Source: Hyphomicrobiales bacterium (GTDB taxonomy: Bacteria; Pseudomonadota; Alphaproteobacteria; Rhizobiales; JAUVMS01). From it: a DNA stretch of 20,232 bases. Numbering within the stretch: position 1 is the stretch's first letter; the number at the start of each line of letters is the position of its first letter. The translations under genes and the position numbers were made by a program. The stretch is from the NCBI GenBank assembly GCA_030600135.1, contig JAUVMS010000004.1:1-20232 (forward strand), written 5' to 3'. Of this stretch, positions 1-7,672 are shown one piece after another. The notes under the pieces are model-generated. The model was not told the origin of the DNA. It saw only the letters and a program-made list of their open reading frames with translations, and ran no database searches.

Positions 1-244
1 CGAAAACTGCCAGCCATCCGAAAATCGTTATGATCACCGGCCAACCCGCCTCCCACACATTGTGCGTGTTGACGATCGCAAGCCCCACGGGAAGCGTGAT
101 GACGCCGGACAAGAAAATCAGCGCCTCTCCCTCGAGAAACTCTCGGGCCATCTGCTGCATTCTACCAGGATTGATAAGGACCGTAAGTCCCATGACAGCC
201 AGTACTGGCCCCATCAGTTTGGCGAGAAAAATCGAGGTCTGCAT
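1..244 (-). CDS. Small integral membrane protein, partial (C-terminus off the left edge)
   Basis: I do not recognise a named family. The first 81 residues are visible, starting at an ATG on the minus strand (complement of 242-244) with a good Shine-Dalgarno, AAAGGAG, about 7 bases upstream. The peptide begins MQTSIFLAKLMGP and shows about three hydrophobic stretches: residues 4-24, 41-60 and from 68 to the edge. This suits a small multi-pass inner-membrane protein; short uncharacterised membrane proteins of this style are common in Hyphomicrobiales, but that is a general impression and not a match. It lies downstream of gmk on the same strand, with a 269-base gap, so it is probably transcribed separately. 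The function is unknown. The gene continues beyond base 1, so its total length cannot be given. Confidence 0.6.
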   Translation of the reverse strand, partial: MQTSIFLAKLMGPVLAVMGLTVLINPGRMQQMAREFLEGEALIFLSGVITLPVGLAIVNTHNVWEAGWPVIITIFGWLAVF

Positions 245-314
245 GTCGTGCTCCTTTCAGACAAGGGGCGTGATCCGACCGCCAGTACGCATTAACTGCG
301 GACCGTTAGACAAA

Positions 315-341
315 CGGGACAGCAGGTGATCACCAGTCCCG
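315..341. repeat. Imperfect inverted repeat upstream of the partial membrane-protein gene
   Basis: Outer arms CGGGAC (315-320) and GTCCCG (336-341) enclose a perfect 10-base palindrome, GGTGATCACC (325-334). The spacing between outer and inner elements is asymmetric (4 versus 1 base). It lies about 70 bases upstream of the start at 244. It could be an operator-like dyad or a weak hairpin. The rest of 245-513, between the partial gene and gmk, holds no gene, and I see no clear promoter or terminator in it. Confidence 0.3.
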
Positions 342-513
342 CTGGCTGCACCCGACATATGGTATCGCACGGGGCTCATGGAACGGCTCAATCGGCAGGT
401 TTCAATTGAGCGTGGTGCTGTTACGGGATTTCCCAACCAACGGGACTGTGTGCCTGACGTCGCTAACTATCCACACCACCAAGGCGCACGAAGTTTCCCG
501 GCAACCTACAGTC

Positions 514-1161
514 CTAAAGCTCCCCACGCATTCGCGTGACAAATTCCTCGAGTCCCACTCGGCGGGCGCGACGCACGCGTTCCGCCGCCAATATCGCCCG
601 AATGGACCGCACGCTCTCCTCGACGTCTGCGTTGACGACGACATAGTCATATTCCTCCCAATGGCTGATCTCTTCCGAGGCTCGCGCCATACGTCGCGCC
701 ACAACCTCTTTGCTGTCCTGCGCGCGTCGCACCAATCGTTCCCCGAGCGCCGAGGCAGACGGTGGGAGGATAAAAACCGAGGCGACATCATCACCTTTGC
801 CCGCCTTCAGCTGCCGGGCGCCCTGCCAGTCAATGTCGAACAGGATGTCGCGCCCCTCGCCCAGGGCAAGCTCGACAGGCGCCGCCGGCGTGCCATAACC
901 GTTGTCGAAAACCTCGGCCCACTCCAGCAGCTCGCCGGCTCCCTTTTGCCGTTCAAATTCGCCCTGATCGATGAAATGATAATCGACCCCGTCACGCTCA
1001 TCGGGCCGTGCCTGACGTGTCGTCACCGAGACCGACAAACTGATCGCCGGCTCCAGCTCCATCAAACGCCGGGCAATCGTCGTCTTGCCGGCTCCTGAAG
1101 GCGACGACAACACGAGCATTAGGCCGCGACGAGCCAATTGTCGGGAAACTGGTTCACTCAA
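514..1161 (-). CDS. gmk: Guanylate kinase (GMP kinase)
   Basis: Phosphorylates GMP (and dGMP) to GDP with ATP, an essential cytosolic step of purine nucleotide synthesis. The protein has the P-loop SSPSGAGKTT near residue 19, the substrate-binding TTRQARPDERDGVDYHF segment typical of guanylate kinases, and the DIDWQGARQL segment. Its length of about 215 residues fits the family. I chose the TTG at 1159-1161, which overlaps the yicC stop by 8 bases and has AGGTG upstream, because alphaproteobacterial homologues carry an N-terminal stretch ending in RRGLMLVLSSPSG. The first ATG (1117-1119) lies within that conserved stretch and would give 201 residues. It is the last gene of the fab-mltG-yicC-gmk run and is probably translationally coupled to yicC. 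Confidence 0.93.
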   Translation of the reverse strand: MSEPVSRQLARRGLMLVLSSPSGAGKTTIARRLMELEPAISLSVSVTTRQARPDERDGVDYHFIDQGEFERQKGAGELLEWAEVFDNGYGTPAAPVELALGEGRDILFDIDWQGARQLKAGKGDDVASVFILPPSASALGERLVRRAQDSKEVVARRMARASEEISHWEEYDYVVVNADVEESVRSIRAILAAERVRRARRVGLEEFVTRMRGEL

Positions 1162-2041
1162 TATTCTGCACCTGTTCACGGAGTTGATCGATTGTCGCCT
1201 TGAGTTCGAGCCCAATGCCCGTGATCTCGACGTCGTTCGCCTTCGAACAAATGGTGTTCGCCTCGCGGTTGAATTCCTGGGCGAGAAAGTCGAGCCGCCT
1301 GCCAACCGCATCGTCACTCTTCAGCAACTCGCGAGCCGCCGCCACATGCGACAGCAAGCGATCGATCTCCTCCTGGATATCGGCCTTGGCGGCGAGAAGC
1401 ACCGCTTCTTGGTGTAGCCGTGCCGGATCGAACGCCCCGGCGTCTTGGCCAAGCCGAGCAATCTGTTCGCTCAGGCGTTCCGACACCCGTTCGGGCAACC
1501 GCGCAGGCGCTCGCTCGACGGCATCGACGAGATCTTCAATCGTGGCCACCAAAGAAACGATGACGTCGCACAACCGCTTGCCCTCCGCTTCCCGCGCGGC
1601 ATTCAGCTGATCGAGGGCAACCATCAGCGTATCGCGAAACGCGGCATGGCGTGCGTCCTCCTCCGCCTCACTCTCCTCCAGCTCGACGAATTCAAGCACC
1701 CCCTTCATGGCAAGCACGCCATCAATGCGCGCGGGTTCTGCTTTGCAAAGCCCCGTTGCACGGTCGATGGCCTCGGCGACCTGCGCCAAAGCCTCTTCAT
1801 TGAGTTGGATTCTTTGGCCTGAACTTTCCCGCCGCACGTTGAGACTGGCCGAGCAATTTCCTCGACGCAGCTGCTTGGCACAGGCATCGCGAACAACGGG
1901 CTCGAGACGTTCAAGGCCTTGTGGCAAACGAACGCGCACATCCAAACCACGCCCGTTGACGGTGCGCACCTCCCAATGCCAACTGCTCGCGCCCAAACTT
2001 CCCTCGGCACGCGCAAACCCAGTCATGCTTCGCAGTGTCAT
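1154..2041 (-). CDS. yicC: YicC family endoribonuclease
   Basis: The YicC family was long known as a stress-induced protein of unknown role. The E. coli member is reported as an endoribonuclease affecting small-RNA turnover; whether this holds here is inference. The N-terminus MTLRSMTGFARAEG is the family signature, and the C-terminal part (LDFLAQEFNREANTICSKA, then DVEITGIGLELK) is the conserved YicC/DUF1732 end. The length of 295 residues is normal. The ATG at 2039-2041 is preferred from family alignment. A TTG 15 bases upstream (2054-2056) has a better spaced AAGAGG and could be the true start, adding five residues. The stop overlaps the TTG start of gmk. The gap to mltG (2042-2205) shows no obvious signal. 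Confidence 0.92.
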   Translation of the reverse strand: MTLRSMTGFARAEGSLGASSWHWEVRTVNGRGLDVRVRLPQGLERLEPVVRDACAKQLRRGNCSASLNVRRESSGQRIQLNEEALAQVAEAIDRATGLCKAEPARIDGVLAMKGVLEFVELEESEAEEDARHAAFRDTLMVALDQLNAAREAEGKRLCDVIVSLVATIEDLVDAVERAPARLPERVSERLSEQIARLGQDAGAFDPARLHQEAVLLAAKADIQEEIDRLLSHVAAARELLKSDDAVGRRLDFLAQEFNREANTICSKANDVEITGIGLELKATIDQLREQVQNIE

Positions 2042-2205
2042 TGGGATGGTATCCAACGTTGCCTCTTGGCTCGGCGTCGCCCGCCAGCCTTCGCCGCGAC
2101 TTTACCCGGACCACCAACCGGCAACAAGATACGGATGCGCACGATGACGCTGACCGCCAAACGTCAAATTGCAGTTTGCACTTCTGCATTATTCGGCAAT
2201 TGGCG

Positions 2206-3522
2206 CTAGTTGCGTTTTCGCAGTGGCTTGCGCACCGGCAACGGAAAGGAGGTGTCCAATAACTCGGCCGCCTTGGCGTCGACCAACCCAGCGGCGGCAA
2301 GATCTTCGGTGGTTAAGACGAGCGCCTGCGACGCCGCCTCCTTGGCAGATTCCTCGCGACGAGCACGAACCTCCCGCTCGACCTTACGCCACAGGCGAAC
2401 GTTCTTTTGGTGCTCGTTGAGTGATGCGGCAAAGGCATGCCCACCGCTGCCATCGGCGACGAAAAACAGATCGTCGGTCTCGGCCGGTCGCAGGACAGCT
2501 TCGATTGCCGCGCGCCCCGGGTTGCATATGGGAGTGGGCGGCAGGCCGCTCACTTGATACGTATTGTACTCCGTCGGCCGGTTGATCTCGCTGCGCCGAA
2601 TGGAGCGGCCGAGCGAGCCCTTGCCGAGTGTGATCCCGTAGATGATTGTCGGGTCGGATTGCAGCCGCATGCCACGCCGCAGTCGATTTGTGAACACACC
2701 CGCGATCCTGTCTCGCTCATCGGCCCGACCGGTTTCCTTTTCAACGATCGAGGCCAGTATCAGCGCTTCCTTGACCGTCTTGACAGGCAGGTCCTCGGCG
2801 CGTTTGGTCCAGAGCGTCTCCAGGAACTTGGTTTGCTCGGCAGCCATTCGATCGAGCAGCTCCTGGCGATCGGTGCCCCGCGAAAAGCGGTAGGTGTCGG
2901 GCAACAATGTGCCCTCCGCCGGAACGTCGCTGATGCTGCCCTTGAGCAACGGCTCGCCGTTCAACAGCTCGACGACCTGATAGCTCGTCGTCCCTTCGGG
3001 CACCGAAACCTTGTGCAGAATTGCCCGCCCTTCAACCAAGGTATCGAGCACCTGGCGCACGCTTGCCAAGCGCGGGAATTCGTATTCACCGGCCTTCAAC
3101 TTGCGTTGCGCACGAAACCGCAGCACACCGAGGGTGAAAAGCCAGCGGTCGGTCAGCACACCTTCGCGAACGAGGCGATCGGCGATGGCGTTCACCCCAT
3201 CGCCCTTCGGAATAACCACGACGCTGGAATGCGGCAGCGGTCCCGGTCTGTCGAACTGGTAGCGGACGATATAGAATCCAACACCGACGGCAATCATCGC
3301 CATCATGATAAACGTCAAGCCGCCGGTCAGAATTCTGAGCAGGCCCTTGATGCGTCGGGGAGGTTCGCGGCGTTGTCGGCGCCGCGGTGGTTCTGGCGCG
3401 CGTGCGGGTTCCAAAGCTTCAGCCGGACTGCGTGGCAGGACGCCGAGGCCACGATCACCTCGCCGCTCAGCACCTTGGCCCGCTCCAAGGTCATCCCAGG
3501 AAAAGTCGTTGCTTCCCGACAT
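2206..3522 (-). CDS. mltG: Endolytic transglycosylase MltG (YceG-like)
   Basis: Inner-membrane lytic transglycosylase that cuts nascent glycan strands and helps terminate peptidoglycan elongation. The 438 residues begin with a proline- and arginine-rich cytoplasmic segment (about 1-62), followed by one transmembrane helix (about 64-87) and a periplasmic YceG domain. The catalytic region is visible: ASIVEKETG (the expected catalytic glutamate is Glu261), then LQSDPTIIYG and NTYQVSGLPPTPICNPG. The cytoplasmic N-terminal region is longer than in E. coli, and a C-terminal extension after about residue 385 is rich in charged residues. The start at 3522 has only a weak ribosome binding site. The position between fabF and yicC is the usual alphaproteobacterial arrangement. 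Confidence 0.95.
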   Translation of the reverse strand: MSGSNDFSWDDLGAGQGAERRGDRGLGVLPRSPAEALEPARAPEPPRRRQRREPPRRIKGLLRILTGGLTFIMMAMIAVGVGFYIVRYQFDRPGPLPHSSVVVIPKGDGVNAIADRLVREGVLTDRWLFTLGVLRFRAQRKLKAGEYEFPRLASVRQVLDTLVEGRAILHKVSVPEGTTSYQVVELLNGEPLLKGSISDVPAEGTLLPDTYRFSRGTDRQELLDRMAAEQTKFLETLWTKRAEDLPVKTVKEALILASIVEKETGRADERDRIAGVFTNRLRRGMRLQSDPTIIYGITLGKGSLGRSIRRSEINRPTEYNTYQVSGLPPTPICNPGRAAIEAVLRPAETDDLFFVADGSGGHAFAASLNEHQKNVRLWRKVEREVRARREESAKEAASQALVLTTEDLAAAGLVDAKAAELLDTSFPLPVRKPLRKRN

Positions 3523-3667
3523 GTCGAGGCTGTCCGCTCGGCTTCAATGGTTGCACACTAACGTCAAATATGGCGACAGGAAGGTTTGGTCAGATTTGTC
3601 AAAGCCGTAACAAGTCTCGGGAACGAAAGTCTTTTTCAATTCTGAACCAATCCGCGGCAAAGGAATT

Positions 3668-4930
3668 TCAGTTCATCCGTCGTAGGATAAGTGAAGCGTT
3701 CGTTCCACCAAAACCGAATGAATTGCTTAGCACGGTGTCAACCTTACGCTCCTGCGACCTGTGTGGAACCAGGTCGATCGAAGTTTCAACCGTTGGATGG
3801 TCGAGATTGAGCGTTGGCGGCACCACCTGATCGCGAATTGCCAGCGTCGAAAAAATCGCCTCCACCGCCCCCGCCGCGCCAAGCAGATGCCCGATGGCCG
3901 ACTTTGTCGACGACATTACCAGATCGTCGCTTGCACCACCGAATAGTCGCTCCACCGCACCCAGCTCGATTTCGTCACCCATTGGCGTCGAAGTCCCGTG
4001 CGCATTGATGTAGTCGATCTCGCCCGGCTCGATACCGGCACGCGCCACTGCGGCCTGCATGCACCGGTACGCCCCATCGCCGTCCTCTGCTGGTGCCGTG
4101 ATGTGATAGGCATCGCCCGACAGCCCATATCCAATGATCTCGGCGTAGATATGTGCCCCTCGGGCCCGGGCGTGCTCGAGTTCTTCAATCACTACACAGC
4201 CCGCGCCTTCACCCATTATGAAGCCGTCCCGGTCGCGATCGTAGGGTCGCGATGCCTTTTCGGGCCTATCGTTGAAGCCTGTGGAAAGTGCCCGGCACGC
4301 GGAAAAACCGGCAACGGCAATTCTGCATATCGGCGATTCTGCCCCGCCGGCGACCATCACATCGGCATCCCCGAGCACGATCAGTCGCGCCGCATCGCCG
4401 ATTGCATGCGCTCCCGTCGAGCAAGCTGTGACAACGGCATGGTTGGGGCCACGTAGACCGTGCTTGATCGAAACGTGGCCGGCCGCGAGATTGATCAAAC
4501 GCCCCGGAATAAAGAACGGGCTGATCCGTCGCGGCCCCTTCTCCGCTAGCAAAAGTGACGCTTGTTCAATGCCTCCGAGCCCACCAATTCCAGAACCGAT
4601 AAGCACACCCGTGCGCACTTGATCTTCGCGCGCGGTCGGTTTCCAATCGGCGTCGCTAAGCGCCTGATCCGCAGCCGCCACCGCAAAGACTATGAAATCG
4701 TCGACCTTGCGCTGCTCTTTTGGCGCCATCCACTCATCGGCATTGAAGGAACCATTGCTTCCATCGCCGCGTCGGACGCTACAGGCAATTCTGCAGGCCA
4801 TATCCGAAACATCGAAGCGCTCGATTTGCCTTGCGGAGTTTTCGCCAGCAAGCAGGCGCGCCCATGATTCTTCGACACCGCTGGCTAGCGGTGTAACGAG
4901 GCCGAGACCGGTTATGACAACACGACGCAT
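3668..4930 (-). CDS. fabF: Beta-ketoacyl-ACP synthase II
   Basis: Condenses acyl-ACP with malonyl-ACP in the elongation cycle of type II fatty acid synthesis in the cytosol. The protein has 420 residues, close to the family norm. The Cys-His-His triad is visible: Cys170 in VVTACSTGAH, His311 in NAHGTSTP and His348 in KSAIGHLLGAAG. The GFGGTNAS loop near residue 406 is also intact. The start MRRVVITGLGLVTP is canonical, but no Shine-Dalgarno-like sequence precedes the ATG, so initiation may be weak or depend on upstream translation. It follows acpP by 175 bases, a gap that contains a strong hairpin. Confidence 0.97.
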   Translation of the reverse strand: MRRVVITGLGLVTPLASGVEESWARLLAGENSARQIERFDVSDMACRIACSVRRGDGSNGSFNADEWMAPKEQRKVDDFIVFAVAAADQALSDADWKPTAREDQVRTGVLIGSGIGGLGGIEQASLLLAEKGPRRISPFFIPGRLINLAAGHVSIKHGLRGPNHAVVTACSTGAHAIGDAARLIVLGDADVMVAGGAESPICRIAVAGFSACRALSTGFNDRPEKASRPYDRDRDGFIMGEGAGCVVIEELEHARARGAHIYAEIIGYGLSGDAYHITAPAEDGDGAYRCMQAAVARAGIEPGEIDYINAHGTSTPMGDEIELGAVERLFGGASDDLVMSSTKSAIGHLLGAAGAVEAIFSTLAIRDQVVPPTLNLDHPTVETSIDLVPHRSQERKVDTVLSNSFGFGGTNASLILRRMN

Positions 4931-5021
4931 TGAGGTAGAATTCTATTCTGTACGGTTCACTCGGGTCGATACGTGACCCGGAAAGTGCACTAAGGGCGTT
5001 GAAACGGCCAGTGTCCAGAAA

Positions 5022-5051
5022 CAGTTGGTCGGTCGCGCCACCGCCCAACTG
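5022..5051 (-). terminator. Hairpin between acpP and fabF (attenuator or transcript-end candidate)
   Basis: A 12-base stem with a single mismatch, CAGTTGGTCGGT (5022-5033) against ACCGCCCAACTG (5040-5051), with a 6-base loop. On the minus strand it lies about 55 bases after the acpP stop, and the descending arm is followed only by TTTCT, not a long T-run. It may therefore be a partial terminator or an mRNA 3'-end stabiliser that lets acpP be made in excess over fabF. The function is inferred; the inverted repeat is seen directly. Confidence 0.5.
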
Positions 5052-5105
5052 ATTTCAAAAACAGGCCAAACCAGACGCGGGACATACCCAATACCAGGTT
5101 CCGCC

Positions 5106-5345
5106 TCAGGCCGCCTTACTGCCTTCTAGAAATTTGACGGCATCTCCAACGGTCTGAATCGTCTCGGCCGCATCGTCAGGAATTTCGCAGCCAAATTCCT
5201 CCTCGAACGCCATGACCAATTCAACCGTGTCCAAGCTGTCGGCTCCGAGGTCATCGATGAAGCTTGCCGCTTCAGTGACCTTGTCTGTCTCCACACCAAG
5301 GTGCTCGACGACAATCTTCTTCACACGTTCTGCAACGTCGCTCAT
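5106..5345 (-). CDS. acpP: Acyl carrier protein
   Basis: Small acidic carrier that holds growing acyl chains on a phosphopantetheine arm during fatty acid and lipid synthesis. It has 79 residues, the usual length. The attachment motif GADSLDTVELVMAFEEEF is intact, with Ser37 as the modified serine. The ATG at 5343-5345 is preceded by TAGGA. It lies between fabG (260-base gap) and fabF (175-base gap). Both gaps contain inverted repeats, which suggests that acpP may have its own transcript or a processed one, as expected for a very abundant protein. A TAATAT at 5520-5525 on the minus strand resembles a -10 box but lacks a good -35. Confidence 0.98.
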   Translation of the reverse strand: MSDVAERVKKIVVEHLGVETDKVTEAASFIDDLGADSLDTVELVMAFEEEFGCEIPDDAAETIQTVGDAVKFLEGSKAA

Positions 5346-5567
5346 GTCCTAGCCTCGCCATTCCTCTCCGGCAAATCGTGAAACAATGCACCAATTCCTC
5401 ACCGAACGTCTCATTTGGCACGCCCGACCTGGCAACTGGTTGCATCACTTGAAGGCGTTGGGCGAAGAGCCTTTGCCCCGTTCCCGCCCTTCTGAGGTGG
5501 GCGCTTCGTAACACACTTCATATTACTTGACCAGCGGTCCCCAAGAGCCCGATTCGCATAACTTTAC

Positions 5568-5600
5568 CAAGAGAGTTGGTCCAACTCGCCCCTCTCTGGC
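5568..5600 (-). terminator. Hairpin immediately after fabG
   Basis: The core is GAGTTGG (5573-5579), one base, then CCAACTC (5581-5587), flanked by extended pairing of CCAagAGAG with CTCTcTGG that skips a few bases. On the minus strand it starts a few bases after the fabG stop. No T-run follows, so it is a candidate attenuator or processing site between fabG and acpP and not a textbook terminator. The AGTTGG/CCAACT core also occurs in the acpP-fabF hairpin. Confidence 0.4.
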
Positions 5601-5605
5601 AAGCC

Positions 5606-6343
5606 CTAAATCATCACCATTCCACCATTAACGTGGAGCGTCTGCCCAGTGACATAACGAGCCTCCTCGCTCGCCAGATAGACCACGGCGCTCGCGATGT
5701 CGCTCGGCTCGCCAAAAAAGCCAGCCGGAATATGCTGTGCGATGGCCTCGACCTGATCGTCCTTGAGCGCTTCGGTCATGGCGGTTTTGATGAAGCCCGG
5801 CGAGATACAATTGGCGGTAACACCGCGCGTCGCAACTTCGCGTGCCAAGGATTTCGTCATGCCGATCATTCCCGCCTTTGACGCCGCATAGTTGGCCTGG
5901 CCAGGATTGCCAATGATCCCGCTGATGGAGGTAATGTTCACGATTCGTCCATAGCGCCGTTTCATCATGTTGCGGAGTGCGCCACGAATGAGCGTGAAGG
6001 ACGATGTCAAATTGATGTTGATCACTCTGTCCCAGTCATCGTTCTTCAACAGCATTAAGAGGTTGTCCTTGGTGACACCGGCATTGTTGACCAGCACATC
6101 GAGGTGACCGAGCGCAGCCTCGGCGTCCTTGGCAAGCTGGGCCACCGCCTCGCGGTCTGCAAGATCGCACGGAAGGATGTGCACCCGGTCGCCAAGCTTT
6201 TCCGCCAATTCAGCGAGACGCTCGGCGCGGGTACCTGAAATGGCAACGGTTGCCCCTTGCGCGTGCAACGTCTCGGCGACAACAGCCCCGATGCCGCCAG
6301 TCGCACCTGTCACCAATGCGCCTTTGTCAGACAAATCGAACAT
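5606..6343 (-). CDS. fabG: 3-oxoacyl-ACP reductase
   Basis: NADPH-dependent reduction of beta-ketoacyl-ACP, the first reductive step of each elongation cycle. It is a classical short-chain dehydrogenase of 245 residues, the standard FabG length. The cofactor motif TGATGGIG starts at residue 12, NNAG is at 86-89, and the catalytic set is Asn111, Ser139, Tyr152 and Lys156 (YAASK). The start MFDLSDKGALVTG (ATG at 6341-6343) was chosen because AAAAGGA lies about 10 bases upstream and the open frame before it has no conserved sequence. It follows fabD by 20 bases and is almost certainly co-transcribed with it. Confidence 0.97.
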   Translation of the reverse strand: MFDLSDKGALVTGATGGIGAVVAETLHAQGATVAISGTRAERLAELAEKLGDRVHILPCDLADREAVAQLAKDAEAALGHLDVLVNNAGVTKDNLLMLLKNDDWDRVININLTSSFTLIRGALRNMMKRRYGRIVNITSISGIIGNPGQANYAASKAGMIGMTKSLAREVATRGVTANCISPGFIKTAMTEALKDDQVEAIAQHIPAGFFGEPSDIASAVVYLASEEARYVTGQTLHVNGGMVMI

Positions 6344-6363
6344 GAGCGACGGTCCTTTTCGTG

Positions 6364-7311
6364 TCAGGCGCCAAGTGTATTCACAAGGGCATCGATCTCG
6401 TCGCAAGTACCAACCATTGCCGTCGCCAAGCTTCTATCGATTTGGCGAACCAGCCCGCTCAACACCCGACCAGATCCGACCTCGTTGAATGTCGTTACGC
6501 CCGCGCTGGCCATAAAACCGATGGATTCACGCCAGCGAACGGTTGCCGTAACCTGTTCGACCAACCGGCGGCGGATTTCATCGGGATCCGAAATAGGTCC
6601 GGCCACGACGTTTGCGACGACGGGCACACGCGGCTCGGAGATCTCTACCTCGCCAAGCGCCTTTTCCATCACTGCTGCCGCCGGCGCCATCAAGGCCGAG
6701 TGGAATGGCGCGCTGACATTCAGCAACACCGCCCGCCGCGCCCCAAAGTCCTTGGCCATCGCGACCGCACGCTCAACCGCACTCATGGAGCCGCTCAGCA
6801 CCACTTGACCCGGAGCATTGTCGTTGGCGGTTTGGCAAACCTCGCCCTCCGCCGCCGCCTTCGCGAGTTCGTCTGCTTTGTCGAGTTGTATACCCAGCAT
6901 CGCCGCCATCGCCCCCTCGCCCACCGGCACGGCGGCCTGCATGGCCTGCCCACGCGTGCGCAGCAATTGCGCGGCATCCGACACGCGCAGCGCGCCTGCC
7001 GCTGCCAGAGCGGAATATTCACCCAGCGAATGACCCGCCACAAACGCCGCATGTGCTGCGAGATCGAACCCTTTGTCTTTCTCCAGCACACGGACGACCG
7101 CAAGTGACATCGCCATCAGCGCCGGCTGCGCGTTCTCCGTCAATGTCAAACGATCGTCAGGGCCGTTCCAAATCGTTTCGGACAGCTTTTCGCCGAGCGC
7201 CTCATCGACCTCGTCGAAGACCTCTCGGGCCGAGGCATAGCGCTCACACACGTCTTTGCCCATTCCGACGGCTTGGCTACCCTGGCCGGGAAACATGAAT
7301 GCTACCGACAT
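6364..7311 (-). CDS. fabD: Malonyl-CoA:ACP transacylase
   Basis: Transfers malonyl groups from CoA to ACP, supplying the extender unit for FabF. The 315 residues begin MSVAFMFPGQGSQ, a canonical FabD N-terminus. The active-site nucleophile is Ser95 in GHSLGEYSALAAAG, with Arg120 in RTRGQAM for the malonyl carboxylate and His204 in SAPFHSALM. The end, SGLVRQIDRS, is also typical. GAGG lies just upstream of the ATG. It is the first gene of the minus-strand fab block, with a promoter candidate 50-80 bases upstream, and is divergent from rpsF. Confidence 0.97.
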   Translation of the reverse strand: MSVAFMFPGQGSQAVGMGKDVCERYASAREVFDEVDEALGEKLSETIWNGPDDRLTLTENAQPALMAMSLAVVRVLEKDKGFDLAAHAAFVAGHSLGEYSALAAAGALRVSDAAQLLRTRGQAMQAAVPVGEGAMAAMLGIQLDKADELAKAAAEGEVCQTANDNAPGQVVLSGSMSAVERAVAMAKDFGARRAVLLNVSAPFHSALMAPAAAVMEKALGEVEISEPRVPVVANVVAGPISDPDEIRRRLVEQVTATVRWRESIGFMASAGVTTFNEVGSGRVLSGLVRQIDRSLATAMVGTCDEIDALVNTLGA

Positions 7312-7364
7312 CAGCCTCGATCTGACCTCGTCTCGTCAAGCAAACTTGAAGGGTATCGCGGGCC

Positions 7365-7393
7365 CTAAGACACCGTTAATTGTGCGCTGTCAA
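7365..7393 (-). promoter_or_regulatory. Candidate housekeeping promoter for fabD and the fab block
   Basis: On the minus strand a perfect -35 TTGACA, preceded by C as often in alphaproteobacteria (7393-7388), is followed after 17 bases by TCTTAG (7370-7365). The -10 matches only half the consensus. Predicted transcription would begin near 7358, giving a leader of about 45 bases before the fabD ATG. Confidence 0.45.
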
Positions 7394-7445
7394 GCATCTG
7401 CGACAATCGAAAGCGCCAAATTGCCGCGAAATTGCGTGAAATCAC

Positions 7446-7474
7446 TTGCCCGCCCCACTGAACGCGCCTATGAA
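7446..7474 (+). promoter_or_regulatory. Candidate promoter for rpsF-rpsR
   Basis: TTGCCC (7446-7451), a 17-base spacer and TATGAA (7469-7474), each matching four of six consensus bases. Transcription from here would give a leader of roughly 190 bases before rpsF, which contains the stem-loops described separately. The call rests on consensus matching alone. Confidence 0.35.
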
Positions 7475-7537
7475 ATCCGCTCTCAGGACAAGCTCCGGTT
7501 GGAGGCTGAAGGCGAGATCGGGACAAGCGTTCCGATA

Positions 7538-7644
7538 GGACAATAGTCCGTCTCTCTGTGTCTCCGCTCTTTCGGGTCATCTTCTTGAGCCTTTCCACGA
7601 CCGCATTGACGGTCTCGGCTCAAAAGGGGCTTTGCGCCGGCGCA
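7538..7644 (+). promoter_or_regulatory. Structured rpsF leader, possible S6:S18 autoregulatory region
   Basis: Three inverted repeats occur in the leader. One is GGAC-AATA-GTCC (7538-7549). A two-part stem follows: TTGAGCC (7585-7591) with GGCTCAA (7617-7623), enclosing GACCG (7599-7603) with CGGTC (7610-7614), separated by an asymmetric internal loop of 7 and 2 bases. The third is a perfect 12-base palindrome, TGCGCCGGCGCA (7633-7644), shortly before the ribosome binding site. In many bacteria the S6:S18 complex binds a structured site in its own mRNA leader; assigning this region to that mechanism is inference. Confidence 0.35.
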
Positions 7645-7672
7645 CTGAACATAATGGAGAGAGGCTCAGGCC

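Noticed and set aside
2437..3561. A 374-codon open frame on the plus strand opposite mltG
   Set aside because: It lies fully antisense to a clear mltG with intact motifs, shows no domain or membrane pattern, and is a by-product of GC-rich codon use.
3574..3602. Minus-strand TTGACA (3602-3597) between fabF and mltG as a promoter for mltG
   Set aside because: The -35 is perfect, but the sequence 17 bases downstream is CTGTCG, and the nearest AT-rich hexamer is too far away, so I did not list it as a promoter.
7334..7340. A second minus-strand CTTGACG box close to the fabD start
   Set aside because: A -10 at the usual distance would fall on the fabD start codon, leaving no leader, so it is unlikely to be a promoter for fabD.
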